Assembly: GCF_016545825.1 (NCBI RefSeq)
Contig: NC_052619.1
Location: 47,244,127 to 47,308,126, forward strand
Length of the DNA: 64,000 nt
Source of the DNA: Eucalyptus grandis
Taxonomy: Eukaryota; Streptophyta; Magnoliopsida; Myrtales; Myrtaceae
Direction: 5' to 3'
Part shown: positions 46,649 to 59,073 of the stretch, piece after piece
Position numbering within the stretch: position 1 is the stretch's first letter
How the letters are laid out: each line of letters begins with the position of its first letter
Translations under genes and position numbers: made by a program
The notes under the pieces: generated by a model
Told to the model about the DNA's origin: nothing
What the model saw: only the letters and a program-made list of their open reading frames with translations
Database searches by the model: none

Positions 46649-48240
46649 CTGCAAGAAGCATCATTCGAAGAACATAAGCATCTAGCACACCCAGTGTGGG
46701 AAGATCACCAAGAGCAAACTCTAAACAGTCCAAACAATTTTAGCTTATTTTGCAGAATAAAGAGAAAATAGTGCTCTAAATAAAACATGACAAAACCTTT
46801 CATAATTGCATCTCAAACTTTGGATCCTTATATGGCTCCCATGAACTTAAACAGAGAATCTAACATGCATATACCCCAAAGACATTTCCTAAGCGACAGG
46901 TTTCACCTCATTTCTAAATCACAATGTTGAAAGATCACAACTTTTTCCATGAGTGCGCATTGAATCGCCCAAGCCCATAGCCAGACTTCTAAACTTCAGG
47001 TATTAAACCAAATCGCACAGTTATACAACAATATCTCAGGACAGAGCTGCCGAAACACCATTTCCAATCTTTGCAATATTGGCAAAAACTATAACTGACC
47101 AGACCAACCATCGACGAGCAATTTACTTGGGACACCAAGGATAGTCGAACAGGGAAATTACTGCTCCGAATTCCAATGGATACCAACTATTGTAAAGTAA
47201 CGCAAAGCAACAATTTCTGCTGCATTTGCTATGTTGGCCCAAATATACAAGAAAACTGCGGGAAAACATATCATAAAAAGCACCCAAATGGATAGTCCTA
47301 CCGACCCAGGAAAACTTTCGTAACACACTAAAATCCAGTCTACTATTGAAGTCCCACAGAGCTTTCTCTAGGCCATACCCATGACTCAGCAACAGATCAA
47401 GAAAATATACTCAGCAAATGACTTTGTCGCGAAATTCTTGAACAAATCTTTTTTCTTTGTCCCGATAATTTCTGGGGCTAACGAAGGAATCAGTTTCTTC
47501 CGATTCGTTTCTTGACTCGCATGCAAGATCTACTTCACCCCCACAAGAAAAATAACCAACTACAGAGCAGCGAAAAAGAAAAACAAGAACGTCAAGAATG
47601 GGTTGTAGAACTTCAACCTGAACGCCAAGAACTAAAACCCAAACGTCCTCGGCAATCAAGATATGACCCAGCAAACTTGAGCTCTTCAAACCGCAGAAAC
47701 GAGGAGAGAACTTGCCTCAAGCTGGCGTTTGAAGTCGCTCTCGGCGAAACAGAGACGCGGGCGGTCTCTTAACCCTAGTCTTCTCCCCTCCACACGCCTC
47801 ACCTCACCGACAGCGAGAAGAAAAAACACAGGGACGGTGGAAAAAGAACGACGGCTTTGCTCGTTTCCTGGTAAAAAGCGAAAGCAACCGAGAAAAAACG
47901 AGCTGCCCCACTTCCGGGACGCGACACGCGTGCGCTTGGCGAAGTGATGAGCAGCACGGTTTAGGAGTAGATCGAGGAACTGGAACAGCGGAAGTTCCCA
48001 GCTGGCGAGCGGCTTGGGCGGGCTAGGGGAGACATCGGGCCGAAAGAATCGGCTCGTCTTGGAGTTCGAGAAACGTCTTCCTTTCCTGGCGAAATGGGTA
48101 AGATCCTGAAAGGACCGCGAAGAAAACTGCGACGAGACGAGACAAGCGAGCTGCCTTGAGCTTGACCTTACAAATCCTTAAAAGGCTCACGGAAAGAGAC
48201 GGGAGAACTGCTTTGGAGTGAGAGACCCCATGTTATCCTT
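46649..48240 (-). other. 5'-UTR intron, leader and promoter region of paralogue 1
   Basis: On the minus strand the first coding exon is preceded by the acceptor CTTCTTGCAG (ending at 46649), so the leader is spliced. No other coding exon is visible. The GC-rich, purine-skewed stretch 47450-48130 is the likely first exon and promoter. Open frames across it are not protein-like. Confidence 0.5.
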
Positions 48241-49725
48241 AATCGGTGGTAAAGGTGGATACCATGCCAAGATTTCGATTTTAGCTACCATCGGATAGGC
48301 AGATATAATAGCTTCCCCACATCTGGAGTGAGTGGAAGTGGATTAAATACCCACAGTTGGGTTAGCACTTTACAGCACCGTCTTCAATCACGGATTGACC
48401 CGGTTCTCCAGTTGAGCACAGTGCCACAACATGAACAAGCTTTAACTTGTAGAGATAGCCATTTTTTGTGCTCCCCGCTGGTCCACCAATCTTTATTTTT
48501 TGAGATTTGCTCAGGATCTAGAATGATTGGGATTTTGGGTTAGATGTTCTTGCCAAATGTGGAACGCTGTTTTCAAATGTGAGATTGATTCTCGGGCATT
48601 TTTGTGTTTGTGCAATTTAGTCCGTTACTTGCATGATTTGTGCGGTTGAATTATTTTTGTTAACACCTTGTTGATTTGCTCTGGCGACAGTGTTCAGAGT
48701 TAGTTGTCCCCACAAATAAGGGAGAGAGCCAACGACTCCCGCCCCCTCCCCACCAACCCCACCAAAAAAGAAAAGAAAAAGAAGATGATAAGATCTGTAA
48801 ACATATAATTTGGTCATTATCATGAAGGACACTCGTGCACAAATGTAAGACATCGTTTATTTTTATGTAACATCATTTGAGATTTTTATTATTTTGGGAA
48901 AAAATGATATGAAATCTAATTTATATGAAGTTAAATCAGGCCAAAATTTTATTTACTATTTCTTAAAGAATCTCAAAGGAAAAAGAAATTGAGCCTTAAA
49001 GCTAAGGATGAATTCACACGCTTTTATTTGTATGTTCCAAAGGTTTTAGGCGTTTGATTGTTTATTAAATTTGAAATGCTGTAAAAAGGGGAAAAAGTCT
49101 AAGGAAATTACCTCAAACATGTTTTACTGGTTTTTGCATACAGATTGCGGCTTAATTATTTCGCCAAAAATATCTTTTATGTAAGGGATAAGGTACTTGT
49201 TAGTATTTTGAAAAAAAAAAACAAATAAATACAAACTATAATAAGTATGAATATGCTCGTGTGAAAAAGTACTTCATAGTTTTCTTCCAAAATTTTCTTT
49301 AAAATTTTTCTCCTAATAATTTCGAATAAAATTTAAAGATTGAAGTCCAATTGAAAAAAAAAGAAAAGAAAATAAGATAAATTATTCAAGAAGTAAAAGT
49401 AAATAAATTAAGACATGGTTTTATATTAAGAGCAAAGCATGGATAACACAAAGAAAATTTTGGGAGAAGTTGACTTTAGTATAATGCTCTCTTTATTTAG
49501 TGAAAATGAATAATTTAAAAATATATTTTTCTAAAAATGATAACTAGTATTCATTTATAAAAATGAAAAAATGAAATGTAGTTTCAATGTTCACGAAAAT
49601 ATTTGTGCATAAATTGGTATTGCTAATGAAAATATTTTCCAAACAATATAACCAATCACTTTCAAGAAAATATTTTTCAAAACATGGATTTTCCGTAAAC
49701 AAATGTTTTATAAATGAAGTTGAGC
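48241..49725. other. intergenic, no gene seen
   Basis: AT-rich, with runs resembling decayed Mutator-like arms (about 49500-49700, ATATTTTTC/GAAAATAT inverted words). No coding signal. Confidence 0.5.
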
Positions 49726-50200
49726 AATTCTAGACTCCATTTATGTTTTACTTGGAACCTAAAGCTCACTTATTGAAAAAGTATTCTAATTTTTGAAATC
49801 TAAAACTTAACCTTCATACCTAGAAACCCGAAATTTACCATGTTATAAATTCCAACGTTGAGTTCCAAGATTTATCCAAATTCCACTTGTACTATTGATT
49901 AAATGATTAATGATCACCATTTTCTACAATCCACTTATCACAATTTATATTTAGACTCATGAACATTATTAAACATTAATAAAGTAAAAATCTCAATCAT
50001 GAGTGATTTTAAATTCTATATTTGTGAAAATATATAATAAGAAAAAAACATAAGAACTTGTTTCACGAACTTGAAACTACTTTTCAAAACAAGTTAATTA
50101 ATTTTTGAAATCTGAAACCTATCCAACATATATCCAACATATTTTAGAACGTAGAACTAAATCGGTTTCCGATTCTATTGTAGAAGAATACTCATCCCTA
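49726..50200. mobile_element. hAT-like MITE
   Basis: The left end contains GTTGAGCAATTCTAG and the right end, reversed, TAGGGATGAGTATTC. The interior (GGAACCTAAA, TCCACTTGTACTATTGATTAAA, ATATATAATAAGAAAAA) matches the elements inside blocks X1 and X2. Ends approximate. Confidence 0.5.
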
Positions 50201-51009
50201 TCTATAGAAGGGACAACATATAACGCCCGATTGAAGATGCACGAGGTTGTGCATAAATTCGTTCATGGAAACAGCAGATGACGTCGGAATGCGACATAGC
50301 ATCGCCAAATTGAACGAGAAACGGTCGAACACCGGCGATGTTAAATGTCAATGCAATTTACACCCGCAGAGAAGACAAAAAGGCATTGGGGGAAGGAGAG
50401 TCGGTTCGAAGAAAGAGGCGTCCGTTCCCAAATGAAGCGAATGGCACGTTGTCTACAAGGCTGCAACATTGCTTAGAGATAACCAATTCTTTAACAAAAT
50501 TTAAGAGAACATATTTTGCTAATAAGGATGTTTGCTTGCCGATCTCATTCAGAGAATTATTGGTTTCCATGCGAAGAAAAGGAATGTCTACAGGGGAGGA
50601 AAAATGCATGCAGGACAAAAGAAAATTTAAAAAAGCAGAGGCCCACCAGAGTCACCAGATTCACAGGGGAGGAACAATGCATGAACTGAAAGCGTTCCTC
50701 TAGCACACTGCTCAGAGCCTCCAGAACAAAATTTGCACAACCTCAAAATTGTTGTGCCTCGTTCTGCTCAAGCAGCACCGCACCTCCCTTATTTTTTCTC
50801 CCCTGTTTTGCGCGGTCGCACTTATCACCTAAATGATCCTTCGCCACTTTCTTTGCTTCAGTAGCTTGACATGAGATCTTGCATATCGCCATATCAAGTT
50901 AACCGGAGTTTCTCCTGTTTACAAGGCAATGTCCATATGAGAAAGAAGGAAAATGCAGGAGGCCCCTATATTGATCTTGGATGATCACCAATTCCCCCAC
51001 CGACGAGTA
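50201..51009. other. 3' flank of paralogue 2, no gene recognised
   Basis: Frames here (for example 50338-50703, +) are highly charged without any family signature. The part next to 51009 is probably the 3'-UTR of the minus-strand gene. Confidence 0.45.
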
Positions 51010-53574
51010 TCACGGGCTCTGATCGTCCCTGTCTAGACCGAAATGCTCTCTCAGGATACTTCTTGATGTCTTTCCAAACCCTTTTGCCACTTCTTTCATC
51101 ACCTGGAGTTTATGGACTTCCTGCTTGATTTGATTATTCCTATTCAACACGACTTTCAGCAAGTTGTCAAAGTCATCTGATTTTTCTTTACACGCCAATT
51201 CAGAGCTCTCCTGCTCCAGCTGCTGGTACAGATTGTGAAGATAACGCTTCTGAGAATGAAGCTGTTCCTCTGCAATTCTATATTCAAGTTCTTGTGACTT
51301 TCTCAGTGACTGGAGGACCTGATCAATCTCTTCATCAAGTCTCACAGATTGAGTCCGATGATGAAAAATAATGGACTCAGCAGCTGATGTGTGTCTACCT
51401 TCTAGAGAAGGATTTCCATTATCAGTCACAGCTGCGTATGACGTCCAACACCCAGGTGAACATCAAACTGTAAATAGCTTATCCATGTAAATGTGCTTGA
51501 AAGTGACAACAAGAATAACAAATGCATTTAATCCTAATGAGATGCATGCACAAAGAAACCAGTTGTTTCCTAGGGAAGCTATTTAAGGGAGTGACACAGT
51601 TCATTCCTTAATCATTATATTGCCAGAAAAAGGAATGAAAAGAGCAGATTATTTTGATACGTAGAAGAACCAAAGCTGTGGAGAAGTGTATAAAAGTTCT
51701 CAAAAAGAGAGAGAGAGAGCAAGGGAACAACCTGAACTGACGTTTGCTGTTGAAATTTCATCAGGAGGAGCACATTTTAGCTGACGTAAATATTAAATAG
51801 TCATACTGCAAGTTTTGAAGGGTAGAGACACAAGTACTGCAGCAAAAACAATAAGAAATCAGTGGTACCTTGGTCAAAGCAGACTCGATTAGTTTGAGCA
51901 GAGTCTTGGCACTGGTTTTTTGAGAACCACGTAAGAGGCTGAAAGCAAGTTTCAAAATTTTCTCACGTTCATCAGGAGAATCAATAGATTTAGAAGCCTC
52001 CAACAGTCTGGTAACATGGGGGACTAGCCCAGTTTTCACATCACAACGTCGGCAATAATATTCAGCATCCAACCCAATTACCCCTCCTACCATTCCAGCC
52101 ATGTAAGCTTGAAGAGCACAGTCCAGGTGAGCAATATGCCCACATATTTTATTCCCATCAATCAATGCTTCGCATTTGATGTAATCACACCATCCACTAG
52201 CTGGACTAACGCTCCTCCAACATAGGATGCAACAACAATCTCGGCAAAACTTGGGTTCACTGCAACAATGATCACAAGGCCAAGATGGGCTGACAGGTTT
52301 CTCTGCTTGTTCAAGTAGGCTACTGCACATCCTATTTCGTGCCTTGCACCTCAAACTGCCATGATCAGGATCTGACTCAGAATGCTTTGCAATCTCTTCA
52401 TTATGTACAGGAAAGAATGGATGCCTTACAGCAATGCCTGGCAAATGAAGCCACATTAAGCATGAAGAAGTTTCAAGGTGAAAAGAAAAAAAGTTTACAG
52501 AGAAATGATCCACATGATCCTGTGCCTAGATTTACTTATAGGCACTGTTTAACACAGCAGACAAAAAAATCGTCATCTACAGTTATTTAACAGTGATGGA
52601 ACTCCATTCATGTTGTGCAAAAGGAGCATCAACCATCAAATGAGAGCAGGTGGGATGAGCTGTATATAAGTCACCAAATCTGAACTTCCAATCTCCAGCA
52701 GTGAGGCATCAGAAAAGGATCTAAGTTATTATGAGTAAACATCACTTTATGGAGTGAATTGAAACAAAATTTAGGAGCAAGCAAGCAATTGAAGGAACAG
52801 AGTGTAATTCACAACTTGGTGACTGGACAAAACAAAGTTAACTGGACAAACAATACTGAATGCGCGTAAGATAGAACAATTTGAATATGAAAAGTCACTA
52901 GGTGATCTAATATATACTGTGAAAAATTATGTAAACAACCAAAAGTTTTCTCAGATTAAATGAATGAAACACCACAATTGACATAATTGTGATTTGATGG
53001 TGAATATGGTATGTAATAGTACTAAAGCTGCTCTATGAAAACACTCAAGGAATGACTCTTATATAAAAAAAAATGGCAGATAAGTTGTTAACTGATTACC
53101 GTGTACCAATGGCAGTTTATTCGAGGGGATTTTCCAGATGAAAGATTTGAAAAAGGCATCAATATCCGCATTGGGGAATTTGGTTCGGATGTACTGTCCA
53201 ACTGAACGTTTACTCGCAAAGCAGTACTTCTTGCACGTCAACTTCTCAGACGCACGGAGTCGCTTAGGAAGATAAAGGTACCTATCCTGATAGTGGCCCG
53301 TAATGGCCACTCTCTTCCCCACTTTCCACCCCCATATATCACCAGGAAGAGGAAAATTCTCAGGAGCATAAGGCTGACCTTCGCCAGATATATCGAATGA
53401 AAGTGGCTGGAGATCACCATTTTCCTTTACCTCAGAACTCTTTCCATTACTCTCATCAATGATAATGATCTCCGTTGATTCCCGCATCTCCTGACAAATA
53501 ATTGGACCATGGATGTTTCCATGAGTCTCATTAGCGCTATCAATTTTGGAGGCTTCCAAGGATTCTTGCTTCAT
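51010..53574 (-). CDS. Oberon-like PHD finger / coiled-coil protein, paralogue 2 (intact)
   Basis: Minus-strand exons 53574-53100, 52437-51869, 51780-51732 and 51431-51010 join in phase to 504 aa. Introns are GT..AG. Residues about 63-155 form a plant-specific domain (GEGQPYAPENFPLPGD, WGWKVGKRVA, DRYLYLPKRL, FKSFIWKIP). Residues about 185-295 form a PHD of Oberon type: CDHCC at 213-217, CRDCCCILC at 223-231, HIAHLDC at 259-265, CRRC at 287-290, with an intact helical linker after it (LKLAFSLLRG...LLKLIESALTK). Residues about 390-485 are a coiled coil (LDEEIDQVLQSL...HNLYQQLEQES). Oberon PHD proteins are nuclear chromatin or transcription regulators in meristem and embryo development. That role is only inferred for this member. 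The ATG is the first codon after the acceptor TTTTCAG, so the leader is spliced. Confidence 0.85.
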
Positions 53575-54568
53575 CTGAAAAGTCGTAAAAACAAGTCAAT
53601 TATGACAAGCAACTCTGAAAAGCACAAGCACTACAAATATCAAATGTACAAACTAACTCTTTAGGATCCCAAACATCACATGCTTCTCCTAAGTAATGTC
53701 CTAAACAAGTCAACATACGCATCTTAAGTATCACAAAGCTTTCACAAAGTACATCCCACACCCATTTTTCTTTTCTCGAATAAACAGCATATCTAAAAAG
53801 AGTCCCAGCAACAGAAAGATTCAAGAAGATCATATAGTTCTAAACAAATGACAACAAAGATACAGTTTATACCGCCAGACTGAAGTTTCCTAGTATGGAC
53901 ATACTCTAACAAAAGGCCCGCCAAAATCTCATTGCCAAAATCGCGAGTAAGACACACCAGCACGATATCCCGAACCGGGCTAATTCGGCAAGCTAATAAC
54001 AGCGGAGCCGGGCTTCCTACTCCAACAGTCAATAAGAACCCAAGAGCATTTGACACTCTATCCTAAGGTGGACTTGCCATTAGCATCAAATCGGTCACGT
54101 TCTGGAGCAATATCAATATCAAAATCAACATCAACATCAACCCCAACAAACAAAAGTTTCAAACGCGATTTCGTTCCATCACCCAAATGTACGCAGTCCC
54201 CGGATCGAGACAAGCAACCGAAATCCAAATCTTAAATCGAAACAACAGACAAATGGGTCTTCGAAAAATCATTCCTTTCCTCCAACTTCCCACACATTAG
54301 CTCGATACCTGAAACGGATCAATCTCTCCAGAATTCGAACAGGAACGCCAAAAAAGAAAAATCAAAGCACCCCCCGTCAAATCACGAGGCCTAAATCAGC
54401 AGACGCGAGCTCCGGAATCGCACGCGCGCCGCCGCCGGCGATGCATTTCCCTCCGCGCCACGGGCTCAACGTCGCGGAACCGAAGAAGCGAAGAGGGTTG
54501 CGGGCGAGTGCGTTCTGCAACTCTCGGTTAAACCCTAGATTGGTGCCGAGATCTCCGCATGCTGTTCC
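53575..54568 (-). other. 5'-UTR exon, intron and proximal promoter of paralogue 2
   Basis: On the minus strand a GC-rich leader (about 54560-54309) ends at the donor GTTTCAG|GTATCG. An intron then runs to the acceptor at 53575. The leader contains a short upstream reading frame beginning ATGCATCGCC (near 54440) that encodes an Arg-rich 15-codon peptide, which could lower translation. The leader and its upstream DNA are the least decayed member of the repeat array that continues to 55500. Confidence 0.5.
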
Positions 54569-55500
54569 AAAGATCCGAACTTCAATCCGGGATTAGGGGG
54601 GAACTAATCCGCTCGCGCGTTGTGGCGGCGCGTGGCGGCGTATGCTTCAAATGGAAACCCCACGTGGCGCATGCACTTTCCTCGGTTTGCTCTCCTTTTC
54701 ATTTTTAATTAAAAAGAAAACTCTCTGCATAATCACGTTTATACGGCCGACAATATTATTAAAAGTATTCGAGCAATTATAAATGATATAAACTTTGTTA
54801 TGTGCCCGGTCATTTCTTTAAAAGGTTATCATTTTTCTATTGTGGCCAATGAACTTGTACTCTATTTACTAATCGGTTCACGTGTTGTAGCAGTGTATAA
54901 CGATGATGGTTTCGTATTGAAACCCAATTGATACCGGCACTTTCCTACTTTTTTTTCATTTTCAATAAAAAAAAACTGTTTGCATAATCACTTTTTATAT
55001 TGTCGACATTAGAGTTAGCAATATTTGAGCTATTATAAATGCTAACAATTTTATTATGATAGTGCGCAATCGATTCTTAGAAAGACATTGTTTTTTCAAT
55101 GTGGTTGATGAACTTGCAATTTTATAATTGATTGAAAATACAAAAGTTCGAACTTTAATTTGAGATTAATGGAACTAATCAGATCACAGGCCGCATGTAG
55201 CAATAATGGCTTTAAATTGGAACCCAAATGGCACAAGCACTTTCTTGTTTTGCTCAGTGCATCATCACGTTTTATATTGCCAACATTAATGTTAACAATA
55301 TCTAAGCAATTGCAAATGATATGAATTTTACTGTGATAGTGCACAATCAGTTCTTAGAAAGGTATTGTTTTTCTAATGTAGTTAATGAATCTGTAATTTA
55401 TATAATCGATTGAAAATATGAAATCCAAACTTTAATTTGAGATTAATGGAACTAATCAATTCATGCATCATGACAACACATCATCACGTTTTATATTGTC
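54569..55500. repeat. tandem decayed copies of the paralogue 2 promoter
   Basis: Copies begin at about 54569, 54868 (5' end missing), 55142 and 55421 (partial), with a ~281-287-bp period. Shared landmarks: GAACTT(C/T)AAT, GGAACTAATC, AAATGGAAACCC/AAATTGGAACCC, GCACTTTC, TAATCACG/CATCACG, AGCAATT and AATGAACTTG. Copy 1 adjoins the gene and is rich in CpG. In later copies most of those positions read TG or CA. Confidence 0.75.
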
Positions 55501-55719
55501 ACTTATTTATTTCCAAATAATACTTTGGTCTGAATAAATCAACATGGCATTGATTTATTGGTATTGGAGTGCAAGAGATGTTATTAGAAAAATTCTCCAA
55601 CTTAGTTTCGGGATGGGATGTGTACTTTTTGCCTACTTATATTGTAAAAATAAGTGAAGGTGAACAATTTTTTTTTTTTTGGACCAAATATAAATTAACC
55701 CAAATGCTCATATTATTAT
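55501..55719. other. intergenic, no gene seen
   Basis: AT-rich flank between the promoter repeats and the Harbinger-like element. Confidence 0.5.
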
Positions 55720-55722
55720 TTA

Positions 55723-56616
55723 GGCCCTGTTTGGCAACATGCCAAATAGTGACTGATTCTGATTTTTTGTTCCTAGAATCAGTTTGGGACGAGAATTGCG
55801 TTTGGTAAAATTTTTGTTCTCAGGAACAAATTTGTTCCGAGAATCGGTTTGGGAGTAGATTTGAGAATAAAAAAAGTTGATTCGCGTCGGAGAATTAAAA
55901 AAGAATCAACACAATAAAACTCTTCTTCTTTCCTTCCACTATCCCGCGACCGTCGCCCGTCGCCGCCCGCCGTCGTTCGCCGCCGCCCACCACCGCTCCG
56001 CCGTCGCCGATCGCGCCAGGCTCGCCCGGCCCACCAGCGGCGAGGCTCGCGGGGCCGGGCGAGGCCCGCCCCGGCCACGGCGGGCTCGCCCTAGCCGACC
56101 GGTGGCCGGGCGGGCCTCGCCCAACCCCGACGAGCCTCGCCGGCCCGCGAGGCTCGCCCGTCCACCGGTGATGCTCGGTGGGGCCGGGCGAGCCTTGCCA
56201 GTGCCGCGGCGAGGCTCGGCCGACGAGGGCCGGCCTCGCCAAGGGCCGGCAACGCAGAGTGAGGTCACCGGCCCTCATTCGGCCGGTCGCGGCCCGGCGA
56301 CCGGCCACAAGAAGAAGAAGAAAAATAGGAGAAAAAGGAAAAAAAGAAAAGAAAAAAGGAAAAAGAAAAGGAAAAAAGGAAAAAGGTAAAAAAAGAAGAA
56401 GTAAAAAGTAGAAAAAATTATTTAATAATAATAATAATAATTTGGAACATAATCAATGAACACGTTATCAAACGCAATTCTATTCCAGAATCAGAAATTT
56501 TAGACAAGTTACTAAACACGTTTTTTACTCAGAATCAGTTTAAGGGAACATAATAAAAAATAATAATTTCTTGTCAGAATCAATTTCCGGGAATAGAATC
56601 ATTGTCAAACGCGCTC
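55723..56616. mobile_element. PIF/Harbinger-like non-autonomous element, TTA TSD
   Basis: The left end GGCCCTGTTTGGCAAC and, reversed, the right end GAGCGCGTTTGACAAT are imperfect inverted repeats. TTA lies on both outer sides (55720-55722 and 56617-56619), the PIF/Harbinger signature. The sub-terminal parts share ATAGAATCA/GATTCT words. The core (55940-56300) is extremely GC-rich with GCGAGGCTCG repeated on both strands, so long frames appear in all six phases and none is a gene. Confidence 0.85.
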
Positions 56617-56619
56617 TTA

Positions 56620-58702
56620 CATGTTCTTGTTGATGGGTCGATAGATTGTGATCTATGCATGGCAAATAGTTAAAGGAATGTGACAATTAGATCTATAATT
56701 CTATACTACTTTAAGAATTTATGCATATCAAACTCTTTAGATGATGATATTAAAGTGGTATCTTGTGAAGGGTTGAAACATTTTAATCGGCAAGCATGAA
56801 CCGATTAACATATCAAAAATCACTCTATCAGCAGACAAGGACCCAAAGAGAGGATCGTCAAGAAACAGCCCAGAGTTTCAAAAAAGCTGACGAGTTTCTA
56901 CCAGGATTTGCTTCGTGGAATTCGTCTTTGGAACGCAATGGTCTCCTTCTTCTTTGGTAGCAGGTGAGATAGACGGTACTGCACTGGGGACATGCGAACC
57001 GGCCATGATCGGCCCCACCTCTGCATCGTAGCTGTTGGTTTTTCCATTTGGGGCCAGTCGATTCTTGAACCGATGGGTACGGCCGTTGCTTTATTGCTCT
57101 ATTCAGCTGCTGAAGCAGCTTGAAAGCTCAAGCTTTGACCATGGCTCTGCGACTCTGGCTGCTCTTGGTGGTTCCAGCTTTGAATGCAGAAACATTACTA
57201 TTCACCTAAGTCAATCACTGCATGCCAAATATTGTAAATTTAATTATAACTTCTTTTTTCGAAATGGGATGAGGTTTATCGTGGAGCAATTGATTTCAAT
57301 AGACAGAGAGATTGCAATTGTACGGTCAAACGAAGAAAAAGAGTTTTAATCAATAAAATTCTAAATCAACATGTAACTTGTATAGGATGAAGTTTGTGAT
57401 GTAATGCGAAATACAAAAAATATCAACGTAGAAATCGGCACGATCTTGACATATACCGCCCCATTTTTCACTAGGATATAAAACCTAATTAAGGAAACTT
57501 AATATTTTCTATTGTACCGTCGTACTATATGTAATCAGCGTTTTGGGAATTAATTTTTTTTTTTATAGAATAAAATGATTAAATAGTGCTTCTGGAGCAC
57601 TTGTCAACAAAACCTTTGTTAATAAAAGTTTTGTCTAGTGAGGTGAATATAAGTTTTAGCTATTTCAAAATGTGGAAAAGAAAGTATTTGACATAAACAA
57701 TATAAACAACGTAAATTTGTTCCCGCAATACGTATGTTCAAATTTCATCAAATTAAAATGAAAGGAAAAGTTTTATTTGGGTCACATGAGGATACATTTT
57801 GTTCATGCTCTTAGTAGAGCGGGATAGATTTTCATGTAAACTCACAAATTTAAATAATGAATGAAAGCAACTTTTTCTCTCTCTCTCTTTTAAGTTTCAA
57901 TGTTGTTATCATTTTCGGATCACGTTACTATTAGACCGAACATTTTATCACGTAATTCATTTGTGTTGAATGTTTAAATTTATAAATGAATAAAACTGAG
58001 ACATTTTTTAATGCAATAAAAAATTGAAAAAATTAGATAGTACATGTGCCCTAGAACTTGTGGAACCGACAAAGTTTCATAATAATTCTGAGAGCCTATA
58101 GAATAGTTCCAGGTTCTAAAAACTTGGAACCATGCATACCTATAAGGTTGTTCCAGGATAGGACAGGTATTCCATCCACTCTCAACACCTCTGATAAATA
58201 CAATGGTTTTTGAAGACCAAAAATGACAATTGTGAGAAATAAATAAAGTAGGTTGCAATCTTTAGATTTTGAGGAAATTGCCGGTGATAAAATAAGCATC
58301 GCAAAAATTGGATTTCGTTAGCAAGTGCCCATTTTTAGTACCTAATCTTAGAAGGTTTATTAAAACTAGTGCATTGTCTCTCTCAAGGTACGCGTATTAG
58401 TTCATTGGAACCCTAAATATTTCTGTTATTATAAGTATGGATAATGAATTTTTGAGAGCACTCATTGGCAAAACCCTTCATAATTTAGTTTAAGGAGAGT
58501 TTCAGTGTTTTTTAATGATTAAGAAGGGTGCCGTGCCAGAACGATTTATTAAGAAGGAAAAGGTGCAAAGAAAAGTTAGGCTAAATAATTTTTTTTCACT
58601 TATTACAAAATAAAATTTCTTTTCATTAATGAGGTGTTTTCTAAGTTTCAAAATAGTAGGCGTATAGCTTAAATCATAATATATAGCCACCTAAGTTTGT
58701 TC
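56620..58702. other. intergenic, no gene recognised
   Basis: The only GC-balanced stretch (56900-57350) includes a 104-codon plus-strand frame at 57035 without any family signature. The rest is AT-rich, with a small GGAACC-type fragment at about 58060-58210. Confidence 0.45.
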
Positions 58703-59073
58703 TTATTTTAATGCAGAAATATAGTCAACGCTCGGTAGAAAAAAATTATATCCTTGCATTAGTATTACATGTGCATTTGACATTATTAAAAAGTTGTTCA
58801 GTACACATCAACCAATTTGAAATTATATACATTGAAATAATGTCTTTCTCTGTCCAACGCAATATGTTAATATGTTGAACATGACTGTTATTTTAATCCA
58901 GAAATATAGTCAACGCTCGGTAGAAAAAAATTATATCCTTGCATTAGTATTACATGTGCATTTGACATTATTAAAAAGTTGTTCAGTACACATCAACCAA
59001 TTTGAAATTATATATATTGAAATAATGTCCTTCCCTGTCCAACGCAATATGTTAATATGTTGAACATGACTGT
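58703..59073. repeat. two near-identical tandem copies of a 185-bp unit
   Basis: Copies start at 58703 and 58888 (TTATTTTAAT(G/C)CAGAAATA). They differ at only a few positions (for example TATACATTG against TATATATTG), so the duplication is recent. Open frames inside are short and appear to be by-products. Confidence 0.95.

Noticed and set aside
50338..50703. 121-codon plus-strand frame beside paralogue 2
   Set aside because: Highly charged with no family signature and no promoter or splice evidence. It probably overlaps the antisense 3' flank.
55877..56411. Long overlapping frames on both strands, up to 170 codons
   Set aside because: They are produced by the stop-poor GC-rich core of a Harbinger-like element. 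All phases are open and none has a domain.
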